A stretch of 64,000 bases of DNA. Origin: Hybos culiciformis (lineage: Eukaryota; Arthropoda; Insecta; Diptera; Hybotidae). Under the pieces are notes generated by a model. That model ran no database searches. It was not told where the DNA came from and saw only the letters and a list, made by a program, of their open reading frames with translations. The stretch is taken from contig OZ023273.1 in the NCBI GenBank assembly GCA_964007475.1, positions 114,251,812 through 114,315,811 of the forward strand, written 5' to 3'. Positions within the stretch are counted from its first letter, which is position 1; each line of letters opens with the position of its first letter. Below are positions 36,801 to 51,300 of the stretch, one piece after another. The position numbers were made by a program, and so were the translations under genes.

Positions 36801-39800
36801 TTGAGAAATAATTTTTATTACTACACACACTAGAAAATGAAACGGTTTAAAAACTGAATTTTTCATAGAGTTAGTGTGTAACTGCGATAATATCATTGAA
36901 GATAAATTTCTTTACGCGGAAACTTTAGAGACAGTTTAATAGAAAAATAAGGCAAAAAATTCATGTGTATAAAAACTCATGATACTTTTATGGAAAAATT
37001 TGTGTTTGTGTTAAAAGCTAAATATTGCTAAACTATGTTAAGTTTATCGGCTTAATGTCAATTAAAATTAATATATCCAGTTTTGTCGATGGAACATTTA
37101 ATCTTTTACTAACATTTCTTTGAAAAATTTACTTTGAATGACCTTTAACATTTACGTTTCCTTGCTTTATTTGTAAATCCATAAATGTTTAATAAATGTA
37201 AATTGTAAATTCATTTTATATGAAAACAACAAATAGTCTAAGTCATAAATATTCAGAGCAAAACGAATAATAAATTAATTCAAATGCACTTTATTTAAAA
37301 GTTCTCAAAAATTATATTATTATTTCAAGTTCAAATAAAATGCAGAATAATTTAATATTAGACAAAATTGTATACGATAAATTTAAGGATTAAATTTAAA
37401 ATTGCCATATAAACACTTATCTTTCTATAATAAAACAACATGAACTACAAGGATAAAATTTAATTATTTTACACATGATTTACTACAGAAAAATATTGAT
37501 GATTACAATTTTCGATTAAGATTAGCATAATAGAAAATTAATAATATTATAAAATAATATCGATTTTTTAACCCAAAAAAAAAAAAACCTACTTTGCTAA
37601 TCTTTGATTATACGGCATTCCATTGGTTTCTATTTCTCAAATGTGAATGAATTTAGTTATATTTTATATTTATGTATATTTTAAAAAGTTCAAGGTTTCT
37701 GTTTTTTTATTGCTTTTCATTCTTTCTGAACTATTTTTTTTGTAGATAAAAATTTCAAATTTTCATTTTAAAAAGTATCATAAAAGTATATTTATACTTA
37801 ATTATCTCAATAATAGCATGAAAGGATTCTTCCTAAACCAAAAAAAAAGAAACTTTATTTTTATGAATTATTTGCAACAAAAAAATGCATTTTTAAAAGT
37901 GTGACATTTTTATCAAAAATAAAAAATAAAAAAAACGACAAAAATAAAAATAGTTTTTGTTTATCCACTTTTCTACTTTATATACATATAAGAAGTTTAT
38001 ATTTTCAGCCATCAAAAAAGCTTTGCTACCAATTTTTGCACTTGATAATTGCAAATAATTTTTTATACACCCTCTTTGCTCTATACTAAATCATTTCATT
38101 TTGTTGCATTTTGCATAAAAATATTCTTAATATAAAGTTTCACGACACTTTACTAGTCGACAGCATAATATCCTGAAGAAGGATTTTTAAACAATATATT
38201 ATGTATAAAAATGTACATGCTTTGTACAGTACATATAATATTATTTTATTTATGATATTATTTTAGTTCGAGAGATTTTTATATATATTCGTTTAACATT
38301 GCAAAAAGAAAAGAGGCAAAATTGGTGTCACAATTTAAGGACTAAAATTTTTAGTGAAATAAAAAAAACATTCAAAGACTTACGAATCATTAAGTGATAT
38401 ACTTTGCCAAGTGAATAACAAATCTCAGACGGAGTAGACTGGACTAATAAAATTATAAAAAAAAAAGATAATGTACACTGAAAAAAAAGAGCAAAATAAG
38501 CACTTTTCCAAGTTTCAAAAAATTATTTCCTAAAATCTATCGGATTAAGATTAGTATTTAAAAAAAATTAATAAAATATTCAAACAGCTCTAAGTCTATA
38601 AAAAACAAAAAATAAATACTGATTTCTCTATACTAAATAATAATAATACCAAAAACTTGTATATGCAAAAAGCTTTCTGATAATATTTTTCCCAGAGTTT
38701 ATTTAAAAAAATTGTTTTTTTTATTATTATTTTTTTTTTATTTTCATGTTTTAAAAAAGTGTTCCCTCTACACAACACCCTAAAAAATTTTATCTTTCCG
38801 ACAACAAAATAGCTTCTCACTTTAAAATAAAACGAAAAAAATATATTAACAATAATAATTCTTATTCACCTCGCAACAGTTTTACCCACAAAGAATAATA
38901 ATAATAATAAAAAAATAGAGATATGCATTGAAAAAATGTATGCATTTTCATGATTTATGATCTGTTTATGACTAGCAATAGGATGAGAGATTTTTCAAGT
39001 ACAAAAATTTTTATTCAAAAAAAATTCCGAAATATAAAAATAGCAATCAGAAATATTTCGAACAAAATTTCATATATAAATCTTATCACAAATAAATCCT
39101 GAAATAATTATATTGTCTCTATCACAGCCTTAAACATATAAAAAACTTGCTAGACCACAACAAAGTTTAACTTGTCAAGTTACAACAAATGAAGATACGT
39201 TATTAAGCAACCAGATTCACAAAATTTACAAAATTCAAGAGGAAAATAGATTTATTAAATATAATCATGAATATATCTTTCATTTGATAATTTAGTTCTT
39301 TGAACTTGAGAAACTCATTATTTTCGAATAGTTTTAACTTTAAACTTAAGAAACTTGTTTCGAAATTAAAATCCTCAAGAATGTAAAAACCACAAATTTT
39401 AATTTTTTCAACTCTTAAAACTCCCTTTGTTTGATTTCATATAACTATATTACAGTGTTTCGCATTTTTGTATAGGTATTTTGTAGAAATAAAAATTTTT
39501 TTCTTTTTTTTTTCAAGTTCCTAAAAAATGTATCCAGAACAAAATATGCAAAAAAATAAAAAAAAAAAAATAAATGAAACTATGTTCCGGAAAAAGATAG
39601 GATACTAGAGCGAAAAATTTTTCAGTTTATTTTATTCAAAAGTTTCCGATCCAAAAAAAAAAAAAAAAGAACAGAAAATAAATTCTTTCTATTATTAGTT
39701 GAGATTTTTCATGGTTTTCAAGCACAATATGGTTTAATAACTTTTTCATGGTGTGAAAAGCAAAAATAAAAAAAAAGAAACAAATTCTGTGGAAATTTTA

Positions 39801-42800
39801 TGAAGTCGTATTTTAAATGAACAAGAATATAACAGACATTTCAATGGTGACAAGATCATAAATTCTCAATACATATAGAAAAAACAATTCCTAATTATAT
39901 TGTAAAATATTTAGTCATGTAACAAAAAAATTTAAAGTTTGACTGCATGAAATAAAGATCTTTTTTCAAAAAATTTTCTGATTTTTCAAAGCTTTATTTC
40001 TGTGAAAAAAAGAAGAAAAAAAATGTTCAATATATACTTTACAGATGGCTCAAAATTCATAATGAACTGGTTGGTAACTACGACCACCTTATTCCAATTA
40101 GTAAGTATAATTCGAACCCCCTAAAATAGTATTATAACCCAACATTCTATTGTAATAGATTACTTTAATAAAATATATGTTTATATTCTTCAAATTTCAA
40201 AATTTTGATGGCAATTAAATAAAAATATTTTACACAAAAAATAACATTTTGAGTAAAATTTCAAGAAAGCTTTACTCTATTTTCATATTCATGTTTCTTA
40301 AAGAAATTCTAAGTTTCATTACTTTAATGGAAATTCTTTTATCACAATTAAATAATAAATGCAAGTAAAAAATTTAATAAAGTAAATTTGAACATTTTCA
40401 GATATTTGATTGATATAAAAAAAAATAATAAGAATACTTTGAAAATTAAAACCAATGTTATGTGCATTTACTGAAAGCATTATAAGAGTTTTCTTGAAAT
40501 ATTATTTCCACAGATATCTTCAAAAAGTTTTCTTTAACAACATCAACAATTTCAATATAAATATATGATATGTACAAATTTATACTTTCATTTGGTACAA
40601 TAGTTATTTTTATTTATTTTGACATTAGTTTGAAGAACAAAAAAAAAGAACAGATTTGTAGACAATTTCCTATCCAATTTCTTGTTCATCATAAAAAAAT
40701 ATGTTGGTGTCAAAAATGTATTTAAAATTACCCCTTCAATTGCCTATATATTTTTATTTCCTGTGCCTTTACTTAATTGAATTTTTTTCAATCATTAAGA
40801 TATAAATAAATAATCCTACATATATATTTTTTTACTTTAAACTTTATAAACTATAAAAATTATCATTATATACAGTTTTTTTTCCTTACTGCTTAACTTA
40901 TTATACTACCTAGATAATTGAATTTCTCAATTGAAAATTGTTTTAGCTTTCTGCAAAAAAAAAAACAAAAAAAAAGAATTATAACAATAAATCCTGGTTG
41001 CATGCACATGAAAATCGCAATGAATGATTTCATGCTTACAGTTCGTTATTTTATAAAATAAGGTAATTATCCACTTAACAATAGATTTTTGTAACATATA
41101 TTTTGTATGTGTATACACTTTTTTTTTTCTCGTAAATATTTACCATTATTATACTTATTGTATGTATACACATAATTATTTTTCTATTATAGGTTTATAA
41201 TATTATGCTTGCTTTCAATATGCATTATAGTTAGCTTTTATATTATTGTTTATTTTTTTTTAAAGAAATAATTTTCGCGAAAATGTCGAAGACCTTTTGC
41301 AGTTATATATTTTGGTAAGATATTTAAAAATTTTGCATATAGAAATTTAGTTAGCATTCTGAAATCTCATACATATGCAAAAGTTTTTTTTTTTTTTTAA
41401 ATACAATGCAATTGTAATTTTGTTCTATTTAATATTCTCCCACTGACTGATTAATATTTTAAAGAATTTTCTACTTTCAAAAACATAATTAATGAAAATT
41501 AAAACAAAATAATTTACAAAAATATTTTTAATTTAAATTCTTGTATGTAGAATAGAAAACAGGATCAAGGATCAAAGACTGAGAAATTTCATTGGTATTC
41601 ATAAAATATAAATAACATACATTTCTTTCTTATTTTGTTCGCCAACAGTTCCATTTTTATTCTCATGACACTATTTTACCTTGACAATTTGACAATACTA
41701 TTAATGTTAAGTTTTTTTTTTAAACACTGTACTTATTATGTTTATGTATAAAAGCTTTAGTGCGTTTTATATGGTACACATATTTGGCTAATTGTTTTAT
41801 AAGTTCAAATAAAATTTAAATAGTACTTAAAAAAATGTAAGTGCTTACTATACATATTACACAAATTGCATATCCTGTTTTTCTTTCAAAATTCATGTAC
41901 ATATTAAGTTTAATAGGTACTATATGTTAATAATGTGTAATAACGTTATTATTATTTTTAATTTTTATTTTTTTAAATAACAATAATACTACACTCATTT
42001 TACTAGAAAAGAGCCACTTTAAAAATAATTTTCAAATTTATTATTTGTATAAAATCTAATATAAAAGTCAGCATAGCTCACTTCAATTAAAAACAAAAAA
42101 AAATTGTTATGTAAATCTTGAATATTTCATTTATTTTGTAAAATTAATTTAAAACTAAAAGCGTTTAAATTAAACAAATATTTTGATCAAAAATACAGGA
42201 ACATGTACAAAAAATTTTCAAAACTCTATACACTACTTCGGAATTATTTTTCTTACATCGCCAACTTAAGTAAAAAATAGTTTTTTGCGAGAATATGAGA
42301 TTTCCAAATTCACTCAGAATTAAAATTATAAATTGATTGTATTTATTTCTAATGTTGACTTATGAATGGATTCCTAATGCTGATCACAAAAAAATAATCT
42401 TTAAACAATATTTAAATATATAGGTATAATCGAGAAAAATGAAACACTCTATATTTTTATAACTTTATGCTCTAATAGTTTGATATGTTTACACATTTAC
42501 AGCATATACACATAGAGTTAGTAATTTTTTGGAAAATATTTTATTTTCAAAATTGAATGGATATTTTCCATTGAAAATATACACATTGTATACAATTTTA
42601 TTTTACGATTTTATTTATGTTTTTTTTTTGTGTGTAAATGAAACATAAATATGTACATAGAAAAAACATATCCTAAAGTGTCCAAAAACTAGAAACTTAT
42701 TCAATACATTTTAAATTAAACCACATATTAAAAAGCTTTTGTAAATAAAGTTGACTTTTAATTATTTTCTATATCTAGATTTAAGTATGTAAGTATAATA

Positions 42801-45188
42801 TGTTTTTTTTTAAATTATAAATAAATATATATTTTTTATTTCGGTATATAAAATTTGTTCGACAAAAAAAAAGGCTACATGAATTGAATAAAATAATTTA
42901 CTATATTAAAATTTTGCTAGTATGCCATTTAGTTTAGAAAGTAAAAAAAAAAAATAATAAAATTATAGAACAAAGGAGAACATTTACATGATGTGCTAAA
43001 TTTAATGAGAGGGCGGCACGCAACATTAATAACAATTATACCCATATAATATGTAATTAAAATTTTCATTAGCTAAGTAAAAAATTATACACAGAAAATT
43101 TTAAGGTTTAAGCTTCCTTTTGTTATTGAAAAATAAAATAAAATAAAAGAACAGAATATTCTAATGAAATATGAAATTATATGTGATGATTAAGAAAAAT
43201 AATTAAAAATTATTATTTATATATAATTATATTATTATTGAAGCCTTAACTTAGATCTAAAATTGAAATGAGAAAAAGCGTAGTTTTCTTTCCTTGTATG
43301 AAAATATTTTGATTTTAAGACTTTGGTCCTTTCTATACGTCTATAACTAATATATTTTTATTTTATTTTATATACTGAACACTAGAAAATATGATTCCCG
43401 TTCCCTATAGAAACAATGTCAGTTTTTTAAGTGATCTGAAAATGCAAAAAAAAATTAAGCCGTAGAATGAATTTATTTTTGAAAGTTATGTTTATAACAA
43501 AACACTTCCAAATTCTCTTAATATCCTTAGTGCTTTTACTTGATTGAATGTAGAAATTTTGTATTTAATTCTAGATGATAACATTGAAAAATATTAGAGT
43601 ATTAAAATTTTCCCATTCTTTAAAATTCATTTTGTAAATAAATTTTCATTTCCAATAGACAGATATTCAAATATTAGTATAAAAACTACTAAGTTACCTA
43701 AATTATAAGTTTTTGAGAATTATTATAATAATTCTGTAAAACGTAAATACAAAAATCTTTGGTGTGCGTATAATCAACGTACCTAGGTGCTTCAAAAAAA
43801 TTTTTCGCAAATTTCTCTAAAAATCATTTAGATTCATATCTAATTCAAAAATAAACTTCTATGATCTCAAAAATTGTAATAAATTTTCTTTCAAAAAACG
43901 TTATTGTTGCTAGTTACTCCCACATTAAAGCTGCTTCAATAATTATTTTCTAAATAATTTATCTATTTCTATGGATATTTTTAGTATATGGATATTTTTA
44001 GTATGCACTCTATTTTCAATATTTTCCTTATAACTTATATATATGTATAAAGTTAATTATGCATTATGATATAAACAACTGCTTTTTCATATCATAAGAG
44101 AGTATATTGTTCATACATATATATATTTTTATAAACTATAGTTATACCAACAACATAAAATTTACCAAAATTTTTCATCCTTAAGTATTTTGATAAAATA
44201 CACAAAATAACTAACATAATATATACTTTCAAAAAAGGGAAGATAAGCTTTAAGTCTTTTAATTATTATGTTATGCCAACCACTTTACTATAGTTTTTAA
44301 AGAATAATAAAATAATTCGTTTGCGTTTCTAATCTCTATTAGCACCCAGGCAGCATATATTGTGGATTTTTAAAATACATACTTTTGTGTTGGCGGGAGG
44401 TCAACAATAAGTTCAGACAAACATAAAGATTAAGAATATTTAACTTATACAATTCAGAATTTCAGTTATGCAAAAAAGGGCCAATTTTTGTATTAGAATA
44501 TTTATAAAAATGTAAATGTCGTTTACATATATGTAAACATCTTAATATTTATTAAATTTGACAAGAAAGAGTGAACAATTTGTTTGTGAACTTTATACAT
44601 AAATAAATATAAGGTTCAAATCAATGGTGTTGTAATAGTAAATATAACGTAAACGTTTATATGCATTTTACGATACAACCTAAAATGTAAAGTATATACT
44701 TTTAAAGAAAAATATGCATTCACTATGCTTCATATCGATTCCACATTATTATTTTACAGCATTAGTAAAAATAACTTTGCGTGTTCTATATTTATTTCCA
44801 CCCTCTATATGCCATTATTAATGTTTGTTTACTTTTTATATTTGCAATCAAAAATAAAAAGCTTTTACTCAATTATTATGTTTTATTTTATTGATAGATT
44901 TTTATTGATTGTATTTGCGGTGCATTTTATTTAGTTTAATAATCCATTTATCGGTGCGAATCTCATTAAAGAGTGTTAATAAAAATGTTTCTATTTGGCT
45001 TGGGATTCTTAAACATATATTTTTAAACAACTTATCCTGCTGAATTACATGGTTACTAACATTATACTTTGTATACACGTTTATTTTGATTGGTTTTTTT
45101 TCATATCTTTATTTGCAACATTTTCCTAATTTTTTTTTGTTATCAAATTGAAACTTTTACTTATAGAAATTGTTTTATTTTCTTACAG
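33864..45188. other. Intergenic, nothing recognised
   Basis: AT-rich sequence. A small direct duplication (TATGGATATTTTTAGTA twice) lies at about 43971-44004. Open frames at 35158-35412, 36221-36421, 37901-38089, 38596-38820 and 44725-44934 show low-complexity composition and no recognisable domain. Confidence 0.5.
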
Positions 45189-45282
45189 TACCATTTCTAG
45201 CGTTTTCTGTAACTAGACTTATACAAGCCAAAGTTGATTCGCAATATCGCAATATCATCAGTGACTATAGAGATTTGTTTAG
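45189..45282 (+). other. Isolated exon-like segment, unknown protein
   Basis: A 94-nt stretch is bounded by a good acceptor (TTTTATTTTCTTACAG) and a GT donor (TTTAG|GTACGA), and is less AT-rich than its surroundings. In one frame it is fully open and protein-like: PFLAFSVTRLIQAKVDSQYR followed by NIISDYRDLF, with a split codon at each edge. Translation stops two codons into the presumed intron. I do not recognise the family. Neighbouring exons were not found on the + strand, so it could be one exon of a gene with very long introns, a relic, or chance. It lies upstream of Trim9's 3' end on the opposite strand. Confidence 0.35.
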
Positions 45283-45323
45283 GTACGATTGAAACCAAAC
45301 ATGTTGTTAGATAGTTTTTAGCA

Positions 45324-45354
45324 TAATGTGAATTATTAAAAATAATTCACATTA
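45324..45354. repeat. Perfect 14-bp-stem hairpin
   Basis: TAATGTGAATTATT and its exact complement are separated by AAA, about 40 bp downstream of the exon-like segment. No T-run makes it a recognisable terminator; it is probably a chance or micro-foldback structure. Confidence 0.8.
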
Positions 45355-48300
45355 ATGAACAATACTGTTAGCTTATGAGATAAATTTAGCTCAAACGAGC
45401 TAGTCCATTAAAACATCTCTTTAATTTTTCAATTTTCTTAATCCTTATTTCACATTAAATCAGTATATAAAAATGTAAAAAAAAAAAACATTTGCAATTT
45501 TGAGGTTTACGAACTAAACATTCAAAGAGGGAAACATTAAGGACCAACCAAGGATTTTTTTTTACTATACATATAGGTATACTAAAAAAAAATCTTTATA
45601 AAAATATTTACGGAAAAAGTGTTGAATCAGTAAATTGGCTGACCATATGTGTCCTAATTTCACTCCGTTTATTATATGTTGATGTTATATAACTTAATTT
45701 AACTATCTGATAATAATGATTGTATGCTACAAAAGGCAATCATAAGATTTTATGAACATTTTTGAAATAGTATTTTAAATGTCCTGAAAAAATTATTTTG
45801 AGAACCAGTTTAAAAGGCTCAAAAAGAAGACGTTGGCCAAAAAGAGGACAATCCGCTGCAAATATATAATAAACACTTTGATACATATGGGATTAAAGTT
45901 TTATTACATCAGAAAAATTATTATTTGGCACACATTTTTATAACAGCAAGACACAGTATCTTCCAACTAGCTATTTTTTTTTGTACAGTATAACAAATAT
46001 AAATATGCATATAAAGTAAACAACTAATCATTGTGGTTATCAACTTTAAGCACTACAGAGTAAAATTTTCTATTATTATGTTAATAGTATGGTAAAATCT
46101 ATCTATTGTCCCTTTAAATATATAGGTTAATAGCTTAAAGAAAATAATCGGATGTATATTAAAAATGTTTTGCTGTGTATATATAGAAAGATTAAAGTTA
46201 AAAAAAATATATTATAGTTTATGCATAGTATACTTAAAAATCAATGATTTTTTTTTTGGAATGATTTAAAGAGACTTAATAGAGTTTACGAAAACTTAAG
46301 ATTTATTTTCCAATTTAATAGTTTCAAAATAGTTTTATCACTGAATAGAAATTAGAAAAAAAAGTTTCGTAAAAACTATATACTGTTACTTATTTAGAAT
46401 CACAAGATTCTGTTTAAACTTAGAGCGATATTAAGTATTAATGTAAGGAAATTTAAATTTAAAATTTAACTATAACAAATCTAAGAATAAAAATACCTAA
46501 GAAATTTACAACTCTTTTTTATATAGAAAAAAAAATCAATAGTCTTGTGATATTATAAATAAAATTATCTTATCTATGAACATCATCTCCACATTATTGA
46601 ATTTTATTTGGGACGGATATAAAACCCCCAGATACTTTTATTTTTTTTCTACAATGTCATCAAATTATTTAATTGTAGATTTTCTCTTTTGTTATTTTTG
46701 TATTTTATTGATGATACTGATTTTTTGACATAAATAAATTTTTTGTTCCAAAAATAATTCTTTTACTTTTATATGTTATTTTTATTTTAACATCTAAAAT
46801 AAAATGCCTCAATCTCAATTACTATAATTGACACATTATTGTGTGAAAGATGATATTAGGTTGAGAATAAATGAAATAAAATTTGTGTGTACATATAATT
46901 ACTTTGACATAATCAATAAGATCTGAAATTATTTAATTGAAGTATTTAGAGTAAATATATGTATGTTATGTATGTATGAATAGATTGGATTGAATACCTT
47001 TGATTTTCTCCAAAAAAAAAAAAAAAAACAACAGAAAAGACAAAAAGAAAATTCAGTTTTAATTACAAGAAAAATAACCAGTAATTTAATACCTATTCTT
47101 GGAATACTTTCTTAAGAAAATTACTGAATTCACAAATTAATAATCAATAACTCAAGTATTCCTGTATTCAAAGGCTGGTTACACAAGATAAAATATATGA
47201 ACCAAATCTTTCTACCTTTAATATGAAATATTATTTCAAATAATAAATAATATTTGTTCAATTTTCAATAAATGTATTACTTTATTACTAAATTATGTAT
47301 ATTTGTTAAATGTAAATTCAATTTGCCTTAAGATTTGACCCATTAATATATGAAAATTTCTTTATTGTCGAAAAGGTAAACACCAAAGTGATGCTGTTTA
47401 AAATATTAAATGTAAACATTGTAATAAATATCGTTATAATATTATTGTAATATTAAATATTAAACATGTAAAATTATTAATATTTAATAAAAATATTTGT
47501 AAATATAATTTAAAGCGTAAATCGTGAATAATATAGGGGGAATATATAATTAGTTTTTACAGAGGCTGTGTACATATTATACATATATCTACAATATTAA
47601 TAATAATAATAATAATATTATAAAATAATTTATCAATCAAATTTATCAAAATTTTCAATTAATTTCCCTGTCCACATTAAAAAATAAAACTGCTAAGATA
47701 TTAATTTTTAATTAAATTTTGTGTGATACAAATGTTATGAATGATATTAAAATCTAATAATGTTTATCTTTTAACTGAAAATTTTCTAGAAATTATTTAT
47801 GTTATGTTGTTATGTTATTTTGATGATGGACAGACAATATAGAAATTGATTAAATTTAAATTAATCAATCAACAATAACAAATTGTAAAATCATAAAACA
47901 TAAATTTAGATTTAATTCTGTCAACACGATAATGTGCTATTGCTTTATTATATTATAAAAATTTAAGAGAAGTTAGATTACAAAGTAGGTACTTTATTTA
48001 TTTATATATTAATGCCAAAGAATCATATACAAATTCAATCTAATATTTAAGTACTTTAATAGTATAATAAAGCTACATAGAAATAACTTATGAATAATAA
48101 GTGTTAGAAAAATATTACACAAAGTATTTTATTATCATTCCATTCCAATTAATAATTTTAACTCAAACTACCTACCATTATTAGTAAAATACTTTAATTA
48201 AATTTTTTCTTTTTCGAAACACTTATTATTATGTTTTATTTTTGATATATTATATATATTTTTTTGTGAACCTTGAGAAATGTTTTCTACCTAGCTATAG

Positions 48301-51300
48301 CTATTTAAGAATTCAACATTGATATCATTTCCCATATTCATTAAAAAAAAAATTCTAATTATGTAAATGCTATATATTTCGCTTACAAAAAAGTCCCAAG
48401 TCATTTACCTGGGACGATAATAGCAATTTAATGAACTTGATTGTGATATTTTTTACCACTTCCTTATACATTGCTGCTTAATGTACATTACATTTGGTTT
48501 TTTTTTTTACTATTAATTCTACTGTGCAAATAAATGTCAGAATAATAGTAAATTGATAGATTGCGTGTTTAATACATAAAATACATATTATTTTTCTTTA
48601 TTTATGATAGAATTATTTATGAATTTATAACGCCAAATTATTATGAATGAATGAATATAAAAAGTATAAAATCTACATATTATTTTCTCTTTAATTGAGT
48701 TTTTATATTGTATTATTTAAAAGAATAATAAGCTTAGGACTTTAATTTTGTGCAAAGCTTTTATTATAAATAAATTACTTCATTTTTATAAAAAAAAAAT
48801 TAAAAAAAAAATTTTATTTATGATTTTGAAAACAGTAGGAATTCTTGACCAAAATTAAATTGGCCCGAAATAATTAAATTGATTTTCCATTAGTTTTTAT
48901 GAGATTAAATTTAATGCTTATAATAGTAGTATACATTAAATTGGGTCAATCCACAGAAATTTCATGAAATTTTTTTTACTACTTTGTGAGATCTTATATA
49001 GAACTAGATAGTTAACAATAAATGCTAAGAACAATTGAGTCTTTGCGGATCTTTTTTTTTCGGAACAAAAACCAAATTGAAATGGAACTGAGCCCTTTAG
49101 CAGTGGTATCAAGAGTACGTCCCATACAAAAATTCTTATTCTTACCATATTGGTACACTACAGCTATTCTTAGTTTCACAAAAAAAACTTACTTTAATCT
49201 CGACGCGGAATGATTTTTAAGTTAATCTTTTAAACAGACATTAGACATTCATTTTTGTAAAATTGTACTAGTAGAAGACTCATCTTGAGACTATATTAAA
49301 TTTTAGCAAAGTTGCTTGACATAATGACATCCTTATTTCTTTAGCAAATTCATACAAATTTTTACAATCTTCCCCATTTTGGAAATTTCAATTTTAAACG
49401 CTTTTACGTGTCACTTCATATCTCGCAAACTTTTGCACACAAGAATATAATAATTAAATGAATATAAATTTAATTAATTAATTTTTCGTATACACATAGT
49501 TAGTTAATCTATAAATTATGTTCGGCTTATTTTAACATCGACATTATTTTGTTGAACTAAATTTTATATTTTCATTAAATTTTATTATAAATAGTATATA
49601 TATACAAACAATTTTAAGAAGGAATAAATAGGACTAAAAAAAATACACAATTTTCTTTCAACTTTTAATAAGGAGGAAAAAAGAAAAATAAAATTAATTA
49701 TTAAATAAATGAAAATCATGCATAATTATGCTGTAAATAAAAGGCGCGCAATTAGTTAATTAATGCTAATAAAAATTTCATTAAATATGGAAAACCTTTC
49801 CATTATAAAAAGTTAAAATGAAAATATCCTCTTTAACGGTAATATTAATGTTACTAATAACGGTATAACATAGAGAAGTGCACTTAAAATTTATTTTTTT
49901 GGTTTTCTGTTTTCCTCTCTCTGGGTTGTTATTATTTCTGTCCTAAGTAATTAAGCGGCTTATGTTGTCAAAAAAAAAATGTAATATTTTCCTCCAGCAA
50001 AAACATATCAACTGAAAATTTAGTTTACACTTTTTTAGCATAAAAGAAAAATTATGAGAAGAATTCCATTTAATGGCTAAATGTGTAATTTTATTGACGT
50101 ACAAGAACGAGATTGTTTATATTGACAGAGGACATTTTATTTTTTCACTATAGATTATGTATTAAAGTTGTCATTAATTCAGATGTGTTGCAGCATAACA
50201 TGTTTTCGAGAAACAAAAATATTTTTAACACTAAACAATATTTACAATTAAATAAATATATATTTAATGAAATTAAATGAAAATATAACTCAAAGTTATA
50301 AATTAATTTTGTACATCTTGTCTTAACTATATTTTTTACAGAATTCACTATTCTTCAAATTTATGTATAACACGTCTATCATCAGACAAGTGGATTCTTG
50401 AAATATCCTTTTTTTTTTTAAGCAGCATTAAAACTTTGTCAAAACATATACATCGAATAGTATATTAATCCTACTCGGATCACAATAATAATCCTTAAAA
50501 AGGAAAAACATTATTAAAGAGAATAAATTTATTTTTATGAATTCAATGATATGCATTTTGAGATTATTTCAGAAACTAAAAGTTTAATAAAATATTAAAG
50601 AAATATGTACATACAAAAAAATATTCTGATTTATGATGGTATTTTTATTTGACGAAAATTAATAAATTATTAAAGACAGTAAAAAAAAATTTTATTCTAA
50701 TTATATTTATTAACAGAATTGTCTCAGATCAAGCTATCTTATTAGAGAAGAATATTAGGAAAATAAAAGATTAGATTTTCGATATTATACTCAGAAAATT
50801 ATGAATTAGATAAGTTTTAACTCCTTGCTTCCAGTTATTATTGTAAGTACACCAATAAGTTATATCAACATTGACTTATGTCAGGCGTCGTTATCTCAAA
50901 CCATGAAGTCATGTTCGTGGTTTTGATTCCCACTTCGAACTAGTATTTATGTATTTTTCCCATTAATGTCAACTTGAATTAAGTGTTTTAATGTTGTTTT
51001 TTTTTTTTTAAATAAGAAAAAGTTGAATTTCCTTCAATTTTACTCTGAATTTTCCTTTTCCTTTAATGAAAATGTTATGAATTTAAAATAAAAAGAACTT
51101 AAATCCCTTTCATTGAGGATTTTATTATTAAAGTATTATGATGGCAAAATGTACACACTTACCAAACTAAGTTAATCACTTAAAGCGTACACGTGTGCTT
51201 ACTTCTTAACAATTGGACTACTTTTTTAGTGCATCGAATTTGCCCCTTTTAAACTTTCTAATATACATATATTATTTTTTCAATAATTCTTTTCTTTTTG

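Noticed and set aside
38470..38500. GTACACTGAAAAAAAAGAGC as a transposon end
   Set aside because: It resembles common insect MITE termini, but no inverted partner or target duplication was found nearby; the similar motif near 51686 is also unpaired.
44725..44934. Hydrophobic open frame of 69 codons, possible membrane peptide
   Set aside because: Runs of Phe, Leu and Ile codons are expected from T-rich DNA; no signal peptide logic, homologue or promoter could be supported.
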